64,000 bases of DNA, from contig JARKOV010000149.1 in NCBI GenBank assembly GCA_029975965.1, forward strand, positions 26,611 through 90,610, in the 5' to 3' direction. The notes beneath the pieces were generated by a model that searched no databases, had not been told where the DNA came from, and worked only from the letters and a program-made list of their open reading frames with translations. The stretch comes from Anaerolinea sp. (GTDB lineage: Bacteria > Chloroflexota > Anaerolineae > Anaerolineales > Anaerolineaceae). This document shows, piece by piece, positions 1 through 8,336 of this stretch (the first letter of the stretch is position 1; each line of letters starts with the position of its first letter). Position numbers and translations under genes: made by a program.

Positions 1-222
1 TTTCCTCACCCGGTGCGCTGGGCAGCCGAGCAAATGGCCCTTTCACCCGACCAGGTTCTCATGGTGGGCGATACCACGGTCGACATTCGCGCCGGGAAAG
101 CCGCCGGCGCGCAGACGGTGGGTGTGCTGTGCGGGTTTGGTGGGGAAAGTGAATTGCGCCGGGCGGGCGCGGACCTGATCTTATCCAGCACTGCCGATCT
201 GGTTGATGTGTTGTTAGGGTGA
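1..222 (+). CDS. HAD-superfamily phosphatase, C-terminal fragment (phosphoglycolate phosphatase-like)
   Basis: The reading frame is open from the first base, so this is the 3' end of a gene that starts outside the window; about 73 residues are visible. The stretch VGDTTVDIRAGKAAGA is the HAD motif with the acidic pair that holds Mg2+, followed by the typical tail in which a Gly-rich loop precedes GADLILSS and a last helix. This pattern is usual for Gph/PpaX-like phosphatases that hydrolyse phosphoglycolate or pyrophosphate, but the nucleophile and cap are not visible, so the substrate cannot be told. A GTG at position 13 is only an internal codon. The next gene, thrC, lies 59 bases downstream with its own promoter. 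Confidence 0.8.
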   Translation, partial: FPHPVRWAAEQMALSPDQVLMVGDTTVDIRAGKAAGAQTVGVLCGFGGESELRRAGADLILSSTADLVDVLLG

Positions 223-269
223 GCCGCCCTGTTCTTGGCTGCGGGTGGCGCCGGCACGTAATCCACCCG

Positions 270-275
270 TATAAT
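270..275 (+). promoter_or_regulatory. -10 box of thrC, leaderless type
   Basis: A perfect TATAAT ends 6 bases before the ATG of thrC, which places transcription start on or next to the start codon. No Shine-Dalgarno sequence fits in the gap and no good -35 is seen. The same layout recurs at several genes in this window. Confidence 0.6.
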
Positions 276-281
276 TAATTC

Positions 282-1475
282 ATGGTATCAGGACAATTGA
301 TCACCTACCTTTCGCACCTGGAATGCCCGGAGTGCGGTGCCCGCTTCGATCCCGCTCAGGTGCAAACCTATTGCCAGGCGTGTCTTTCGCCACTGCTGAC
401 CCGCTATGACCTGCTCCGGGCAAAGCCGGTTCTGGAGCGTGGCGCAGGGAGCTCCTTTCCTCATATGTGGCGCTGGTCGAGCCTGCTGCCAGTGCGGGAT
501 GCGGCTTGCATCACCACGCTGGGCGAGGGGAATACGCCGTTGCTGCAACTTGCGCGGTTGGGGCGTGAGCTTGGCCTGCGCGCCCTGTACCTTAAGGATG
601 AAGGCCTGAACCCGACCGGGAGCTTCAAGGCGCGAGGGTTGGCGGTCGCCATCTCGAAAGCGCGCGAGCTTGGCATCCGCAAGGTGATCCTCCCTTCGGC
701 GGGCAATGCCGGCAGCGCGATGGCAGCCTATGCAGCGCGAGCCGGGTTACGGGCGTGTGTCTATCTTCCAGAAGACACCCCCCACGCGATCATCACCGAA
801 TGCCGGGTAACCGGTGCGGAGGTTCACTTGGTGGCAGGGCTGATCAGCGACGCCGGACGACTGGCAGCGCAGCGGGCAGGCGAGGAGGGCTGGTTCGACC
901 TGTCCACCTTCAAGGAACCCTACCGGTTGGAAGGCAAAAAGGTGATGGGTTACGAGATCGCCGAGGGGTTCGACTGGCGATTGCCGGATGTGATCGTCTA
1001 CCCGACGGGCGGGGGAACGGGGTTGGTGGGGATCTGGAAGGCCTTCGCCGAATTGCGCGAGCTGGGCTGGCTGGAAGGCAGCACCCTGCCGCGCATGGTG
1101 GCGGTGCAGGCAGATGGCTGCGCTCCGGTGGTGCGCGCCTTCGCGCAGGGGTCTAAAACTTGCACCTTTTGGGAAAAAGCGCATACCCACGCTGCCGGCT
1201 TGCGCGTGCCGAAACCGTTTGCCGACCGGATGATCTTGCGCACCCTGCGAGATAGCGGAGGGACGGCCCTTTCAGTCAGCGAGGATTCGATCCGCTACTG
1301 GCAGTCTCGGTTGGCGAGCGCAGAGGGGGTGTTTGCTGCGCCGGAAGGAGCCGCCACGTTGAGCGGGCTGGGTCTGCTGATGGAGCGTGGCTGGGTAGGT
1401 GAGGATGAGCGGGTGCTGCTGCTCAACACGGGCAGTGGCATCCAGTACATCCAACCGGCTCGCGAGTCAATTTGA
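282..1475 (+). CDS. thrC: Threonine synthase
   Basis: PLP enzyme that converts O-phosphohomoserine to threonine in the cytoplasm, the last step of threonine synthesis. The 397 residues open with a zinc-ribbon-like segment (CPEC near 15 and CQAC near 31), as in many long threonine synthases. The PLP lysine is in SFKARG near residue 112, followed by PSAGNAGSAMAAYAA and the phosphate-binding loop PTGGGTG near 242; the end has LLNTGSG. Length fits the family. The ATG at 282 is chosen because the TATAAT box ends 6 bases upstream, suggesting a leaderless mRNA. No other amino-acid biosynthesis gene is adjacent. A related PLP lyase fold such as cysteate synthase is the main alternative. Confidence 0.9.
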   Translation: MVSGQLITYLSHLECPECGARFDPAQVQTYCQACLSPLLTRYDLLRAKPVLERGAGSSFPHMWRWSSLLPVRDAACITTLGEGNTPLLQLARLGRELGLRALYLKDEGLNPTGSFKARGLAVAISKARELGIRKVILPSAGNAGSAMAAYAARAGLRACVYLPEDTPHAIITECRVTGAEVHLVAGLISDAGRLAAQRAGEEGWFDLSTFKEPYRLEGKKVMGYEIAEGFDWRLPDVIVYPTGGGTGLVGIWKAFAELRELGWLEGSTLPRMVAVQADGCAPVVRAFAQGSKTCTFWEKAHTHAAGLRVPKPFADRMILRTLRDSGGTALSVSEDSIRYWQSRLASAEGVFAAPEGAATLSGLGLLMERGWVGEDERVLLLNTGSGIQYIQPARESI

Positions 1476-1532
1476 CATTCCAGGGAGGCAAAGATAAAAT
1501 GAATCTGGGCTCGATCGATTGGAGGAGAAGGC

Positions 1533-2678
1533 GTGTCAAAGTGGGTGGGTAAGTACGTCATCGGGTTGACGGGCAATATCGGAACGGGTAAAAGCGTGGT
1601 GCGCCGCATGCTCGGGCATTTGGGGGCCTATGGCATCGACGCCGACGCGCTTTCTCACCGCACGATCGCTAAAGGCGCTCCCGGGTACCAGGCAGTGATC
1701 GACCAATTTGGGCGCTGGATCCTCACCCCGGAGGGCGATATTGACCGTGGCAAGCTGGCGCGGGTGGTGTTTTCGGACAAGGAAGCCCTGGCGCAACTGG
1801 AAGGGATCATCCACCCGCTGGTGCAGCAAGGCGTGGACTGGCTGATCAAGCGCTCGACCCAGGCGGTGATCGTGGTCGAGGCGATCAAGCTGCTCGAATC
1901 GAGCCTGGCGAAGGGTTGCGACAGCATTTGGGTCACCTACACGCCACCTGAAATCCAATTGGCTCGCTTGATGTCCAACCGCAAGATGAGCGAATCGGAG
2001 GCGCGCCAGCGGATCACCGCCCAACCGCCGCAAGAGCAGAAGCTGGCGGTTGCGAACGTGGTCATTCGCAACGATTCCTCGTTCGAAGAGACCTGGCGGC
2101 AGGTGAATGTAGCCTGGAAGCGCCTGGTGCCCAAAACGGTCGAACCGGTCACAGAGCCGGTTCCACAGCCAAAAAAGCACCTCCCGCAAGGCGAAATGAG
2201 CGTGCAGCGTGGAAAACCGCGCGATTCGGACCTGATCGCCTCATTGATCAACCGGGCTGCCAGCCTACCACGTGTCACGTCTCGCGATGAAGTGATGGCT
2301 GCGTTTGGCGAAAAAGCCTTCTTAATGTTGAAGGTGGGAAACGAGCTGAGCGGGCTGTTGGGTTGGCAAGTCGAAAACCTGGTCGCTCGCACGGTGGATA
2401 TCCTGCTCGCCCCGGGCATTCCACCCGAAGAAGCCCTGCCTTCGCTGGTTGAAGAGATGGAACGCGCTTCGCGTAACCTGCAATGTGAAGCCTCGCTGGT
2501 TTTCGCGCCAAAGGAACTTGCCAACGAAGCGTTTTGGAAGAAACTGGGCTATGAAAAACGCTCGGTGCACAGTCTGGGCGTGACCGCCTGGCAGGAAGCT
2601 GCCAGCGAATCGATGCGCCCGGGAAGCACCTTGTTTTTCAAGCAATTGCGCGTTGACCGTGTTTTACGCCCAATCTAG
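1533..2678 (+). CDS. coaE: Dephospho-CoA kinase with a C-terminal GNAT-like domain
   Basis: Residues 1 to about 197 are a dephospho-CoA kinase, which adds the 3' phosphate to make coenzyme A. The P-loop GLTGNIGTGKSVV is at the N-terminus, followed by the DADAL region and the LID-type motif RMSNRKMSESEARQRI-like segment near 150 to 165. After a Pro-rich linker (about 200 to 215) comes some 165 residues unlike CoaE; the pattern of an acidic-basic start, a central GLLGWQV strand, and AFWKKLGYEKR near the end resembles an N-acetyltransferase (GNAT) fold. Usual CoaE is about 200 residues, so this is a fusion. The start is GTG, set by a strong GGAGGAG a few bases upstream. A TAAAAT box lies at 1494-1499. 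Kinase call is firm, the second domain is inferred. Confidence 0.85.
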   Translation: MSKWVGKYVIGLTGNIGTGKSVVRRMLGHLGAYGIDADALSHRTIAKGAPGYQAVIDQFGRWILTPEGDIDRGKLARVVFSDKEALAQLEGIIHPLVQQGVDWLIKRSTQAVIVVEAIKLLESSLAKGCDSIWVTYTPPEIQLARLMSNRKMSESEARQRITAQPPQEQKLAVANVVIRNDSSFEETWRQVNVAWKRLVPKTVEPVTEPVPQPKKHLPQGEMSVQRGKPRDSDLIASLINRAASLPRVTSRDEVMAAFGEKAFLMLKVGNELSGLLGWQVENLVARTVDILLAPGIPPEEALPSLVEEMERASRNLQCEASLVFAPKELANEAFWKKLGYEKRSVHSLGVTAWQEAASESMRPGSTLFFKQLRVDRVLRPI

Positions 2679-2773
2679 GCATGGCACAGAATTGGCTTCC
2701 GAGAAGGTCAATCTCGGTTGCGAGTGAAGCAGAGAAAGCCTGTTATTGATCGGTAGATGGTTCCGGATGGTGG

Positions 2774-3661
2774 ATGGCTGATCTCCTGAATGAAATTGCC
2801 TTCCTGTTCCAGCGCCTGACCTGGTTCAGCGCACTGGACCTGGCATTGGTCACGCTGATCATCTTCGGCCTGCTGGTGTTGCTTCGCGAATCGCAGGCTG
2901 TAGTTTTGCTTCGTGGGGTGATCTTGCTGGTGATTTTCCTCAGCCTGTTGACCAGCCTGGTCGATCTACCGGCCTTCTCCTGGCTGATCCAGACCACGCT
3001 GCCGGCGTTGTTGCTGGCGATCCCGGTGATCTTTGCGCCAGAAATCCGGCGCGGCCTGGAGCGTCTCGGTCGCGCAGGATCGGCGCAGATCCTGGGGCGC
3101 CAGGCGAGCGATGTGAACATGGATGAAACGATTCCCGCGATCGTAACGGCAGCAGCCCGGCTGTCGTCACGCGAACACGGCGCGTTGATCATCCTGCAGC
3201 GCTCGGACAACCTGGAAGATTACATCCGCACCGGCGTGCAGATGAATGCGCGGGTTACGCCGGAGCTGCTCTTGCAGATCTTTTACCCCAACACGCCCCT
3301 GCACGACGGGGCAGTGATCGTGGTGGGAAACGTGATTGCGGCGGCAGCCTGCGTTATGCCCTTGTCGGCGAGCGGCATCTTGAACCGCACCCCCGACCGG
3401 CAAATGGGGCTGCGCCACCGCGCCGCCCTGGGAATCTCTGAAGCTTCGGACGCGATCGCCGTGGTCGTTTCGGAGGAAACCGGCATGATCTCGATCGCCC
3501 ACAACGGGCGCATGATCCGGCGGTTAGACAGCGAGCGCCTTGAGAATATTCTGCTCACTTTCTACCAGACGGCGGCGCGCGGCTCCGGCATCATCGGTTG
3601 GCTGACCGGCCTGTTCCGGCGGGGCAGCGCTCGTGACCAGGAAGGCAAGGAGGGCGATTGA
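2774..3661 (+). CDS. dacA: Diadenylate cyclase CdaA/DacA
   Basis: Membrane enzyme that joins two ATP into cyclic di-AMP, a messenger for turgor, potassium and cell-wall control. Three hydrophobic segments occupy residues 1 to about 85 (LALVTLIIFGLLVLL, VILLVIFLSLL, LPALLLAIPVIF). The DAC domain follows, with the two signature motifs DGA (in NTPLHDGAVIV, near 178) and RHR (in MGLRHRAALG, near 217). At 295 residues it has the usual CdaA length. The stop overlaps the start of the YbbR gene, the classic cdaA-cdaR arrangement, in which the partner modulates cyclase activity at the membrane. The glmM gene that often completes this operon is not here; glmU lies 58 kb away. Confidence 0.95.
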   Translation: MADLLNEIAFLFQRLTWFSALDLALVTLIIFGLLVLLRESQAVVLLRGVILLVIFLSLLTSLVDLPAFSWLIQTTLPALLLAIPVIFAPEIRRGLERLGRAGSAQILGRQASDVNMDETIPAIVTAAARLSSREHGALIILQRSDNLEDYIRTGVQMNARVTPELLLQIFYPNTPLHDGAVIVVGNVIAAAACVMPLSASGILNRTPDRQMGLRHRAALGISEASDAIAVVVSEETGMISIAHNGRMIRRLDSERLENILLTFYQTAARGSGIIGWLTGLFRRGSARDQEGKEGD

Positions 3662-4902
3662 ACACCCTTCGCAACCTGGTGCGTTTTATTCCTACCCTGC
3701 TGCTCTCTTTCACCCTGGCGGTGGCGGTGTGGATTTCTGCGGTGACCTCGACCGACCCAACGGAAGAGCGCACCTACACTCGACCGGTGACCATCGAAGT
3801 GGTGGGTCTGGACCCGGCGATGATCCTCACTTCGAGTGAATCGCGGCAGGTCACATTGCGCTTAAGTGCGCCAAGGTCTATATGGGAACAGCTCAATTCG
3901 TCGCCTGCGCCGATCCGCGCACTGGCTGACCTGTCTGGTTACTCGGCAGGGACCCACAATGTGCCGGTGCAGGTGCAGTTAGACATCACCCCGGTGCGGG
4001 TCGTTTCTTACTCGCCGAGGACGATCACCCTCACCCTGGAAGAACTGGCTACGGTCAGCCTGCCGGTTGAGATCGCACGCAAGGGAGATCCCGCGGTGGG
4101 ATACGAGGCCGGCGTCCCGGAGCTGGACATGGAATCTGCCACCGTCAGCGGACCGAAATCCCTCGTCGACCGGGTGACTCAGTTACGGGTGGTGCTCGAC
4201 TTGACCCGCGCCAACGACACAATTACACGCTCGCTGCCGGTTCAGGCGTTGGATGCTAACGAGCTGTCCATCAGCGGCTTGACCATCGTCCCCAACGAGG
4301 TGACTGTCACGCAGCCGGTCACGCAACTCGGCGGTTACCGCAATGTGGTGGTAAAGGTGGTGACGATTGGGCAGATCAGCAGTGGGTATCGCCTGACAAC
4401 CATCTCGGTCTTTCCACCGGCGGTGACGGTGTTCGCATCGAATCCGAGCCTGGTGGAAAACCTGCCGGGGTATGTTGAGACCAGCCCGGTGAATTTGAGC
4501 GGTGCGCGCGATGATGTGGACGTGCGCGTCGACCTCAACCTGCCCGAGGGCATCTCGGTGGTGGGCGACCAGATGGTCAATGTGGTGGTAGGTGTCTCGG
4601 CGATCGAAGGCAGCCTGACGTTGAACGACGTGCCTGTGGTGGTGATCAACCTGGAACCGGGTTTATCAGCCTCGCTCTCACCCGAAACGGTGAACATTAT
4701 CCTCTCTGGCCCGTTGCCCTTATTGGATGCGCTCACCATGGCGGACGTGCGGGTCGTGATTGACCTGGGCGGGGTCGCGATCGGCACCTACCAGCTTGTT
4801 CCGCGGGTGGAGCTGTTGGTGGAGGAATTGCGTTACGAATCGGTGTTGCCCGGTTCCATCGAAGTCACCGTTCAACGCGGAACGGCGACTCCCACGCGGT
4901 GA
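3658..4902 (+). CDS. cdaR: YbbR-domain protein, regulator of diadenylate cyclase
   Basis: A single N-terminal hydrophobic helix (FIPTLLLSFTLAVAVWISAV, residues 10 to 29) anchors an extracytoplasmic region of about 380 residues made of repeated beta-rich YbbR domains; recurring strands such as VTLRLSAP, TITLTLEEL, ATVSGPKSLVDRV and VNIILSGPL mark about four copies. In Firmicutes the homologue CdaR binds CdaA and tunes c-di-AMP output. The start is TTG, overlapping the dacA stop as TTGA, with AAGGAGGG just upstream, so the two genes are translationally coupled. The function rests on the domain and on the operon, not on catalytic residues. Confidence 0.9.
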   Translation: MNTLRNLVRFIPTLLLSFTLAVAVWISAVTSTDPTEERTYTRPVTIEVVGLDPAMILTSSESRQVTLRLSAPRSIWEQLNSSPAPIRALADLSGYSAGTHNVPVQVQLDITPVRVVSYSPRTITLTLEELATVSLPVEIARKGDPAVGYEAGVPELDMESATVSGPKSLVDRVTQLRVVLDLTRANDTITRSLPVQALDANELSISGLTIVPNEVTVTQPVTQLGGYRNVVVKVVTIGQISSGYRLTTISVFPPAVTVFASNPSLVENLPGYVETSPVNLSGARDDVDVRVDLNLPEGISVVGDQMVNVVVGVSAIEGSLTLNDVPVVVINLEPGLSASLSPETVNIILSGPLPLLDALTMADVRVVIDLGGVAIGTYQLVPRVELLVEELRYESVLPGSIEVTVQRGTATPTR

Positions 4903-4997
4903 AGGAATAGGGGTGTGTTCCAAATTCCTTGTAACGTGGGGTCTGCCCACCTATTACAAAAAACAGACGACATCACAGTCAGGAAAAGGATCTGATC

Positions 4998-6365
4998 ATG
5001 TTAAAACCGATCGTCGCGTTGGTTGGGCGACCGAATGTTGGCAAGAGCACTCTCTTTAATCGCCTGGCGGGCGAGCCGTTGGCCATCGTCGATGATACGC
5101 CGGGCACCACGCGGGACCGCCTGTTCTCGACCTCGGAATGGAACGGGATTGATTTCGACATCGTTGATACCGGTGGGATCGACCCAACCTCTGGGCGCTC
5201 GGGCAAAGAGCCTCTTTCGATCGGCTCGGCGGATTTCATCGATTCCATTCGTGCCCAGGCCGAGCTGGCCATCCAGGAAGCCGATGCGGTGTTGTTCCTG
5301 GTGGATGCGATCAGCGGGGTCACGCCGGCGGATCGCGAGGTGGCCCAAATTTTGCGCAAGTCGCAAACTCAAAAGGACGGCAAACCCTGGCCGCCGGTGT
5401 TCCTGGTCGTAAATAAAGCCGACAGCCAGAGCCTGCGCGAGAATGCCGCCGAGTTCTACGAGCTGGGCATGGGAGACCCTTACCCGATCTCTTCTTTGCA
5501 CGGCACGGGCACCGGCGACCTGCTCGACGACCTGGTGGCTCGCTTCCCGCCGCAAGAAGAGGAAGTGGAAGATGAATCGATCAAGATTGCCATCGTGGGC
5601 AAGCCCAACGTGGGCAAATCGAGCCTGCTCAACCGGCTGGTGGGTGAGGAGCGCATGATCGTCAGCCCGATACCGGGCACCACCCGTGACGCGATCGACA
5701 CCCGCCTCACTTTTGAGGGTCTAGAGATCACCTTGATCGACACGGCGGGTATTCGCCGGCGGGGGAAGGTCGAGCGGGGGGTAGAAAAGTACAGCGTGAT
5801 CCGCTCGATGCGCGCCATCGAGCGCAGCGATGTGGCGCTGCTGCTCATCGATGCGACTACCGGGATCACCGCGCAGGACGCGCACATCGCCGGATACATC
5901 CTCGAAGCCTGGAAGAGCGCCGTGGTGCTGGTCAACAAGTGGGATGCGGTCGAAAAAGACAACCAGACGATGCAGGAGTTCACCCAGCGCATTCGCCAGG
6001 ATTTGAACTTCATGGATTACGTGCCCATCCAGTTTATTTCGGCCAAGACAGGACAGCGCGTCGACCAGGTGCTTCCACTGGCATTGCGCGTGCAAGAAGA
6101 GCGGCTGGCGCGGTTGAGCACCGGGCAGGTCAACCGGTTAATTCAAGAAGCCCAGGCTCGTCACGCGCCTTCCTCGCACGCGGGTCGCCAGCTTCATATT
6201 TATTACGGCACGCAGGTGCGCAGCGATCCGCCGACGTTCTTGTTGTTCTGCAACGATCCCAAACTGGGTCATTTCGGTTACCTGCGCTACCTCGAAAACG
6301 AGTTCCGCAAGGAATACCCCTTTACCGGCACCCCAATCCGACTGGTCTTGAAGCCGAGGCGTTAA
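4998..6365 (+). CDS. der: Ribosome-assembly GTPase Der (EngA)
   Basis: Der has two GTPase domains in tandem and helps mature the 50S subunit. The first G1 motif is GRPNVGKSTLFNRL at residues 10 to 23, with DTPGTTRD, DTGG and NKAD following. The second is GKPNVGKSSLLNRLVG near 200, with PGTTRDAID, DTAGIRRRGK and NKWD. The last 80 residues hold the KH-like domain ending in PFTGTPIRLVLKPRR, typical of the family. Length 455 is normal. The ATG is preceded by AGGAAAAGGA. A long hairpin lies straight after the stop. Confidence 0.97.
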   Translation: MLKPIVALVGRPNVGKSTLFNRLAGEPLAIVDDTPGTTRDRLFSTSEWNGIDFDIVDTGGIDPTSGRSGKEPLSIGSADFIDSIRAQAELAIQEADAVLFLVDAISGVTPADREVAQILRKSQTQKDGKPWPPVFLVVNKADSQSLRENAAEFYELGMGDPYPISSLHGTGTGDLLDDLVARFPPQEEEVEDESIKIAIVGKPNVGKSSLLNRLVGEERMIVSPIPGTTRDAIDTRLTFEGLEITLIDTAGIRRRGKVERGVEKYSVIRSMRAIERSDVALLLIDATTGITAQDAHIAGYILEAWKSAVVLVNKWDAVEKDNQTMQEFTQRIRQDLNFMDYVPIQFISAKTGQRVDQVLPLALRVQEERLARLSTGQVNRLIQEAQARHAPSSHAGRQLHIYYGTQVRSDPPTFLLFCNDPKLGHFGYLRYLENEFRKEYPFTGTPIRLVLKPRR

Positions 6366-6367
6366 TA

Positions 6368-6408
6368 GATCAACGAACACGGGCGCAACGCGCCCGTGTT
6401 CGTTGATC
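6368..6408. terminator. Long perfect hairpin between convergent genes
   Basis: Nineteen-base arms at 6368-6386 and 6390-6408 pair perfectly around a 3-base loop. It begins three bases after the der stop and ends six bases before the 3' end of the epimerase gene on the other strand. No T-run follows on either strand, so if it ends transcription it does so bidirectionally and without a usual U-tract. Confidence 0.65.
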
Positions 6409-6413
6409 GGCGA

Positions 6414-7343
6414 TCACTTGATCCGCACGCGGGAATCTTTTTCGAACGTCAGGCGCAAGCCTTGTTCCAGGGTGGTGGTGGGTCTGTACGCGAGCAGTTT
6501 CCCGGCTAGGTCCAGGCTGGCGCACATCCGCCGCACCCCGCCCTCGTTGCGCGGGTTAAACACAACTTCTGGCGAGCCGCCGGTGATTTCAACCACCAGC
6601 CGGACCAGCTCTCGGATGGGAGTCTCTACGCCGCTGCCCACGTTGATGATCTTCTGGTTCACGCCGGAAGCGCTGGACGCGGCGATCATCGCCTGTACCG
6701 CATCTTCGACATACACGTAGTCACGCGTCTGGGAGCCGTCGCCGTGGACGACCAGCGTGCCGTTGTTGACCGCCTGGCGCAGGAAGTAAGGGATCACCGG
6801 GGCATGCACCGGCGGGAGATGCTGACCCGGACCATAAGCGTTAAAAACGCGCAAGATGACTGTCTCAATGTTCCATAGCATGCCGATCGTGCGCACATAG
6901 TACTCAGCCGATAATTTCGAGACCGCGTAAGGCGATTGCGGAAAAGGTCGGGTTTCTTCTACCAGAGGTTGGCTGGTTTGCTCGCCATACACTGCGCCCG
7001 AGGAAATGAACACAACCCGCCTCACTCCAACGTCGCGCATGGCTTCCATCAAAGTGACTGTGCCCCCGACGTTGACGGTGTTATACTCGCGCGGGTACAG
7101 CACCGATTCCGGCACCGATACGCGCGCTGCCAGGTGGTAAACGCAGTCCACATCCTGGAGAAGCGTCCAAAGCTTGGGACGGTCGTTGACATCCCCGCGG
7201 GTTAGAAAAACTTCGGGAACGAGTGCTTCTGGGTTGCCGGTGGATAAATCGTCCAGCCCGCGCACCGAGTGGCCTTCGCGCGCCAGCCGGTTGGCCAGGG
7301 TCGAGCCGAGAAATCCTGCAGCACCTGTAATCAGAAATCGCAT
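6414..7343 (-). CDS. NAD-dependent epimerase/dehydratase (UDP-glucose 4-epimerase-like)
   Basis: Extended short-chain dehydrogenase acting on nucleotide sugars. The NAD-binding loop is GAAGFLGS at residues 7 to 14; the catalytic Tyr-Lys pair is in YAVSKLSAEYY near 145, with the active-site SSGAVYG before it. The C-terminal substrate domain contains RVFNAYGPGQ and GDGSQTRDYVYV, as in GalE and related 4-epimerases. At 309 residues it is a normal size. It starts 18 bases after tpiA on the same strand, with only a weak ribosome site, so it probably shares the tpiA mRNA. The exact sugar substrate cannot be read from the sequence; UDP-GlcNAc or UDP-Glc epimerase are both plausible. Confidence 0.88.
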   Translation of the reverse strand: MRFLITGAAGFLGSTLANRLAREGHSVRGLDDLSTGNPEALVPEVFLTRGDVNDRPKLWTLLQDVDCVYHLAARVSVPESVLYPREYNTVNVGGTVTLMEAMRDVGVRRVVFISSGAVYGEQTSQPLVEETRPFPQSPYAVSKLSAEYYVRTIGMLWNIETVILRVFNAYGPGQHLPPVHAPVIPYFLRQAVNNGTLVVHGDGSQTRDYVYVEDAVQAMIAASSASGVNQKIINVGSGVETPIRELVRLVVEITGGSPEVVFNPRNEGGVRRMCASLDLAGKLLAYRPTTTLEQGLRLTFEKDSRVRIK

Positions 7344-7361
7344 CGCGGAGCCGATCGGTGG

Positions 7362-8129
7362 TCAGGCTTTCGCCGAGGCGGCGGCCTGGACGATGGCGAT
7401 AAAATCGGGAGCTTTCAGGCTGGCTCCACCGACCAGCGCGCCGTCGATATCGGGCATGGCGAACAACTCGGCGGCGTTCTTGGCGTTGACCGATCCGCCG
7501 TACTGGATGCGCATGGCCTGGGCGGTGAAATCGCCGAAAAGATCTTTGAGCACCGGGCGAATCACACCGGCGTGCACATCCTGGGCCTGTTGCGAGGTGG
7601 CGGCTCGACCGGTGCCGATTGCCCAGACCGGCTCGTAGGCGATGACCACGTACACGGCCTGCTGCGGACTGATGCCACTCAAGCCGAGGCGAGTCTGGCG
7701 GGTGACCACTTCGGCGGTCAGTCCGGCTTCGTTTTCACTGAGGGTTTCACCGACGCACATGATGGGGGTCAGCCCGGCAGCCAGGGCGGCTTTGACTTTT
7801 TTGTTAACCATTTCGTCGGTTTCCGAGAAGTACGCTCGCCGCTCGGAATGGCCGAGGATCACGTACTGGCAAAATTCTGCCACCATGTTGGGTGACACCT
7901 CGCCGGTGTAAGCGCCGGAGGATTCCCAGTGCATATTTTGCGCGCCCAGGCCGATCCCGCTTCCGGCGAGCATGTTGGCGAGTGAGACGAGGTAAGGGAA
8001 AGGCGGGCAAATTGCCCGCTCGACGGTGCTCAAAGGTTGCAAGCCGGTGAGAAGCTCGGCGGTGAGCAGGCGAGCCTCTTCGGCGGTCTTGTTCATCTTC
8101 CAGTTGCCGGCAACAAACATGGTGCGCAT
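7362..8129 (-). CDS. tpiA: Triosephosphate isomerase
   Basis: Glycolytic enzyme that interconverts dihydroxyacetone phosphate and glyceraldehyde 3-phosphate. The N-terminus has the substrate lysine in NWKMN (residues 8 to 12), then GHSERR with the catalytic histidine near 97, AYEPVWAIGTGRAAT with the catalytic glutamate near 172 and flexible loop 6, and GGSVN and GGASLK near the C-terminus. The length of 255 is normal. The start has GAGGAAC just upstream. A minus-strand TACAAT at 8159-8164 is a likely -10, giving a leader of about 25 bases, unlike the leaderless genes nearby. Divergent from the arsR-sqr operon. Confidence 0.97.
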   Translation of the reverse strand: MRTMFVAGNWKMNKTAEEARLLTAELLTGLQPLSTVERAICPPFPYLVSLANMLAGSGIGLGAQNMHWESSGAYTGEVSPNMVAEFCQYVILGHSERRAYFSETDEMVNKKVKAALAAGLTPIMCVGETLSENEAGLTAEVVTRQTRLGLSGISPQQAVYVVIAYEPVWAIGTGRAATSQQAQDVHAGVIRPVLKDLFGDFTAQAMRIQYGGSVNAKNAAELFAMPDIDGALVGGASLKAPDFIAIVQAAASAKA

Positions 8130-8239
8130 AGTTCCTCGATGGGGTAGATTTGCTCTCTATTGTACCCGATCTTTGAGACGCCTCGCAGGGGTTCCCTCGT
8201 CACCTGCCCGTGATAGGATCGTAAATGTCACCGCGCAGT

Positions 8240-8255
8240 TGTGATTAATATCACT
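8240..8255 (+). promoter_or_regulatory. CRP/FNR-type site upstream of arsR-sqr
   Basis: TGTGA-N6-TCACT, with TTAATA as spacer, matches the CRP/FNR-superfamily pattern. Its centre is about 42.5 bases before the expected start of transcription from the -10 box at 8278-8283, the position of a class II activator. Confidence 0.5.
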
Positions 8256-8277
8256 ATCGGTCAGGCGGCTGAAAGGC

Positions 8278-8283
8278 TATGAT
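8278..8283 (+). promoter_or_regulatory. -10 box of the arsR-sqr operon
   Basis: TATGAT, followed by an AT-rich stretch that would start transcription near 8290, about 47 bases before the arsR ATG. There is no convincing -35, in keeping with activator dependence. Confidence 0.5.
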
Positions 8284-8304
8284 ATTCATAATTCAATGTA
8301 TGCA

Positions 8305-8318
8305 TATATGCGCATATA
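8305..8318. promoter_or_regulatory. Perfect 14-bp palindrome, candidate ArsR operator
   Basis: TATATGCGCATATA reads the same on both strands and lies in the 5' leader, just downstream of the predicted start site and before the arsR ribosome site AAGGAA. ArsR-family repressors commonly bind such AT-rich palindromes in their own promoter. Confidence 0.5.
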
Positions 8319-8336
8319 AGGAATGGTAAAAAATTA

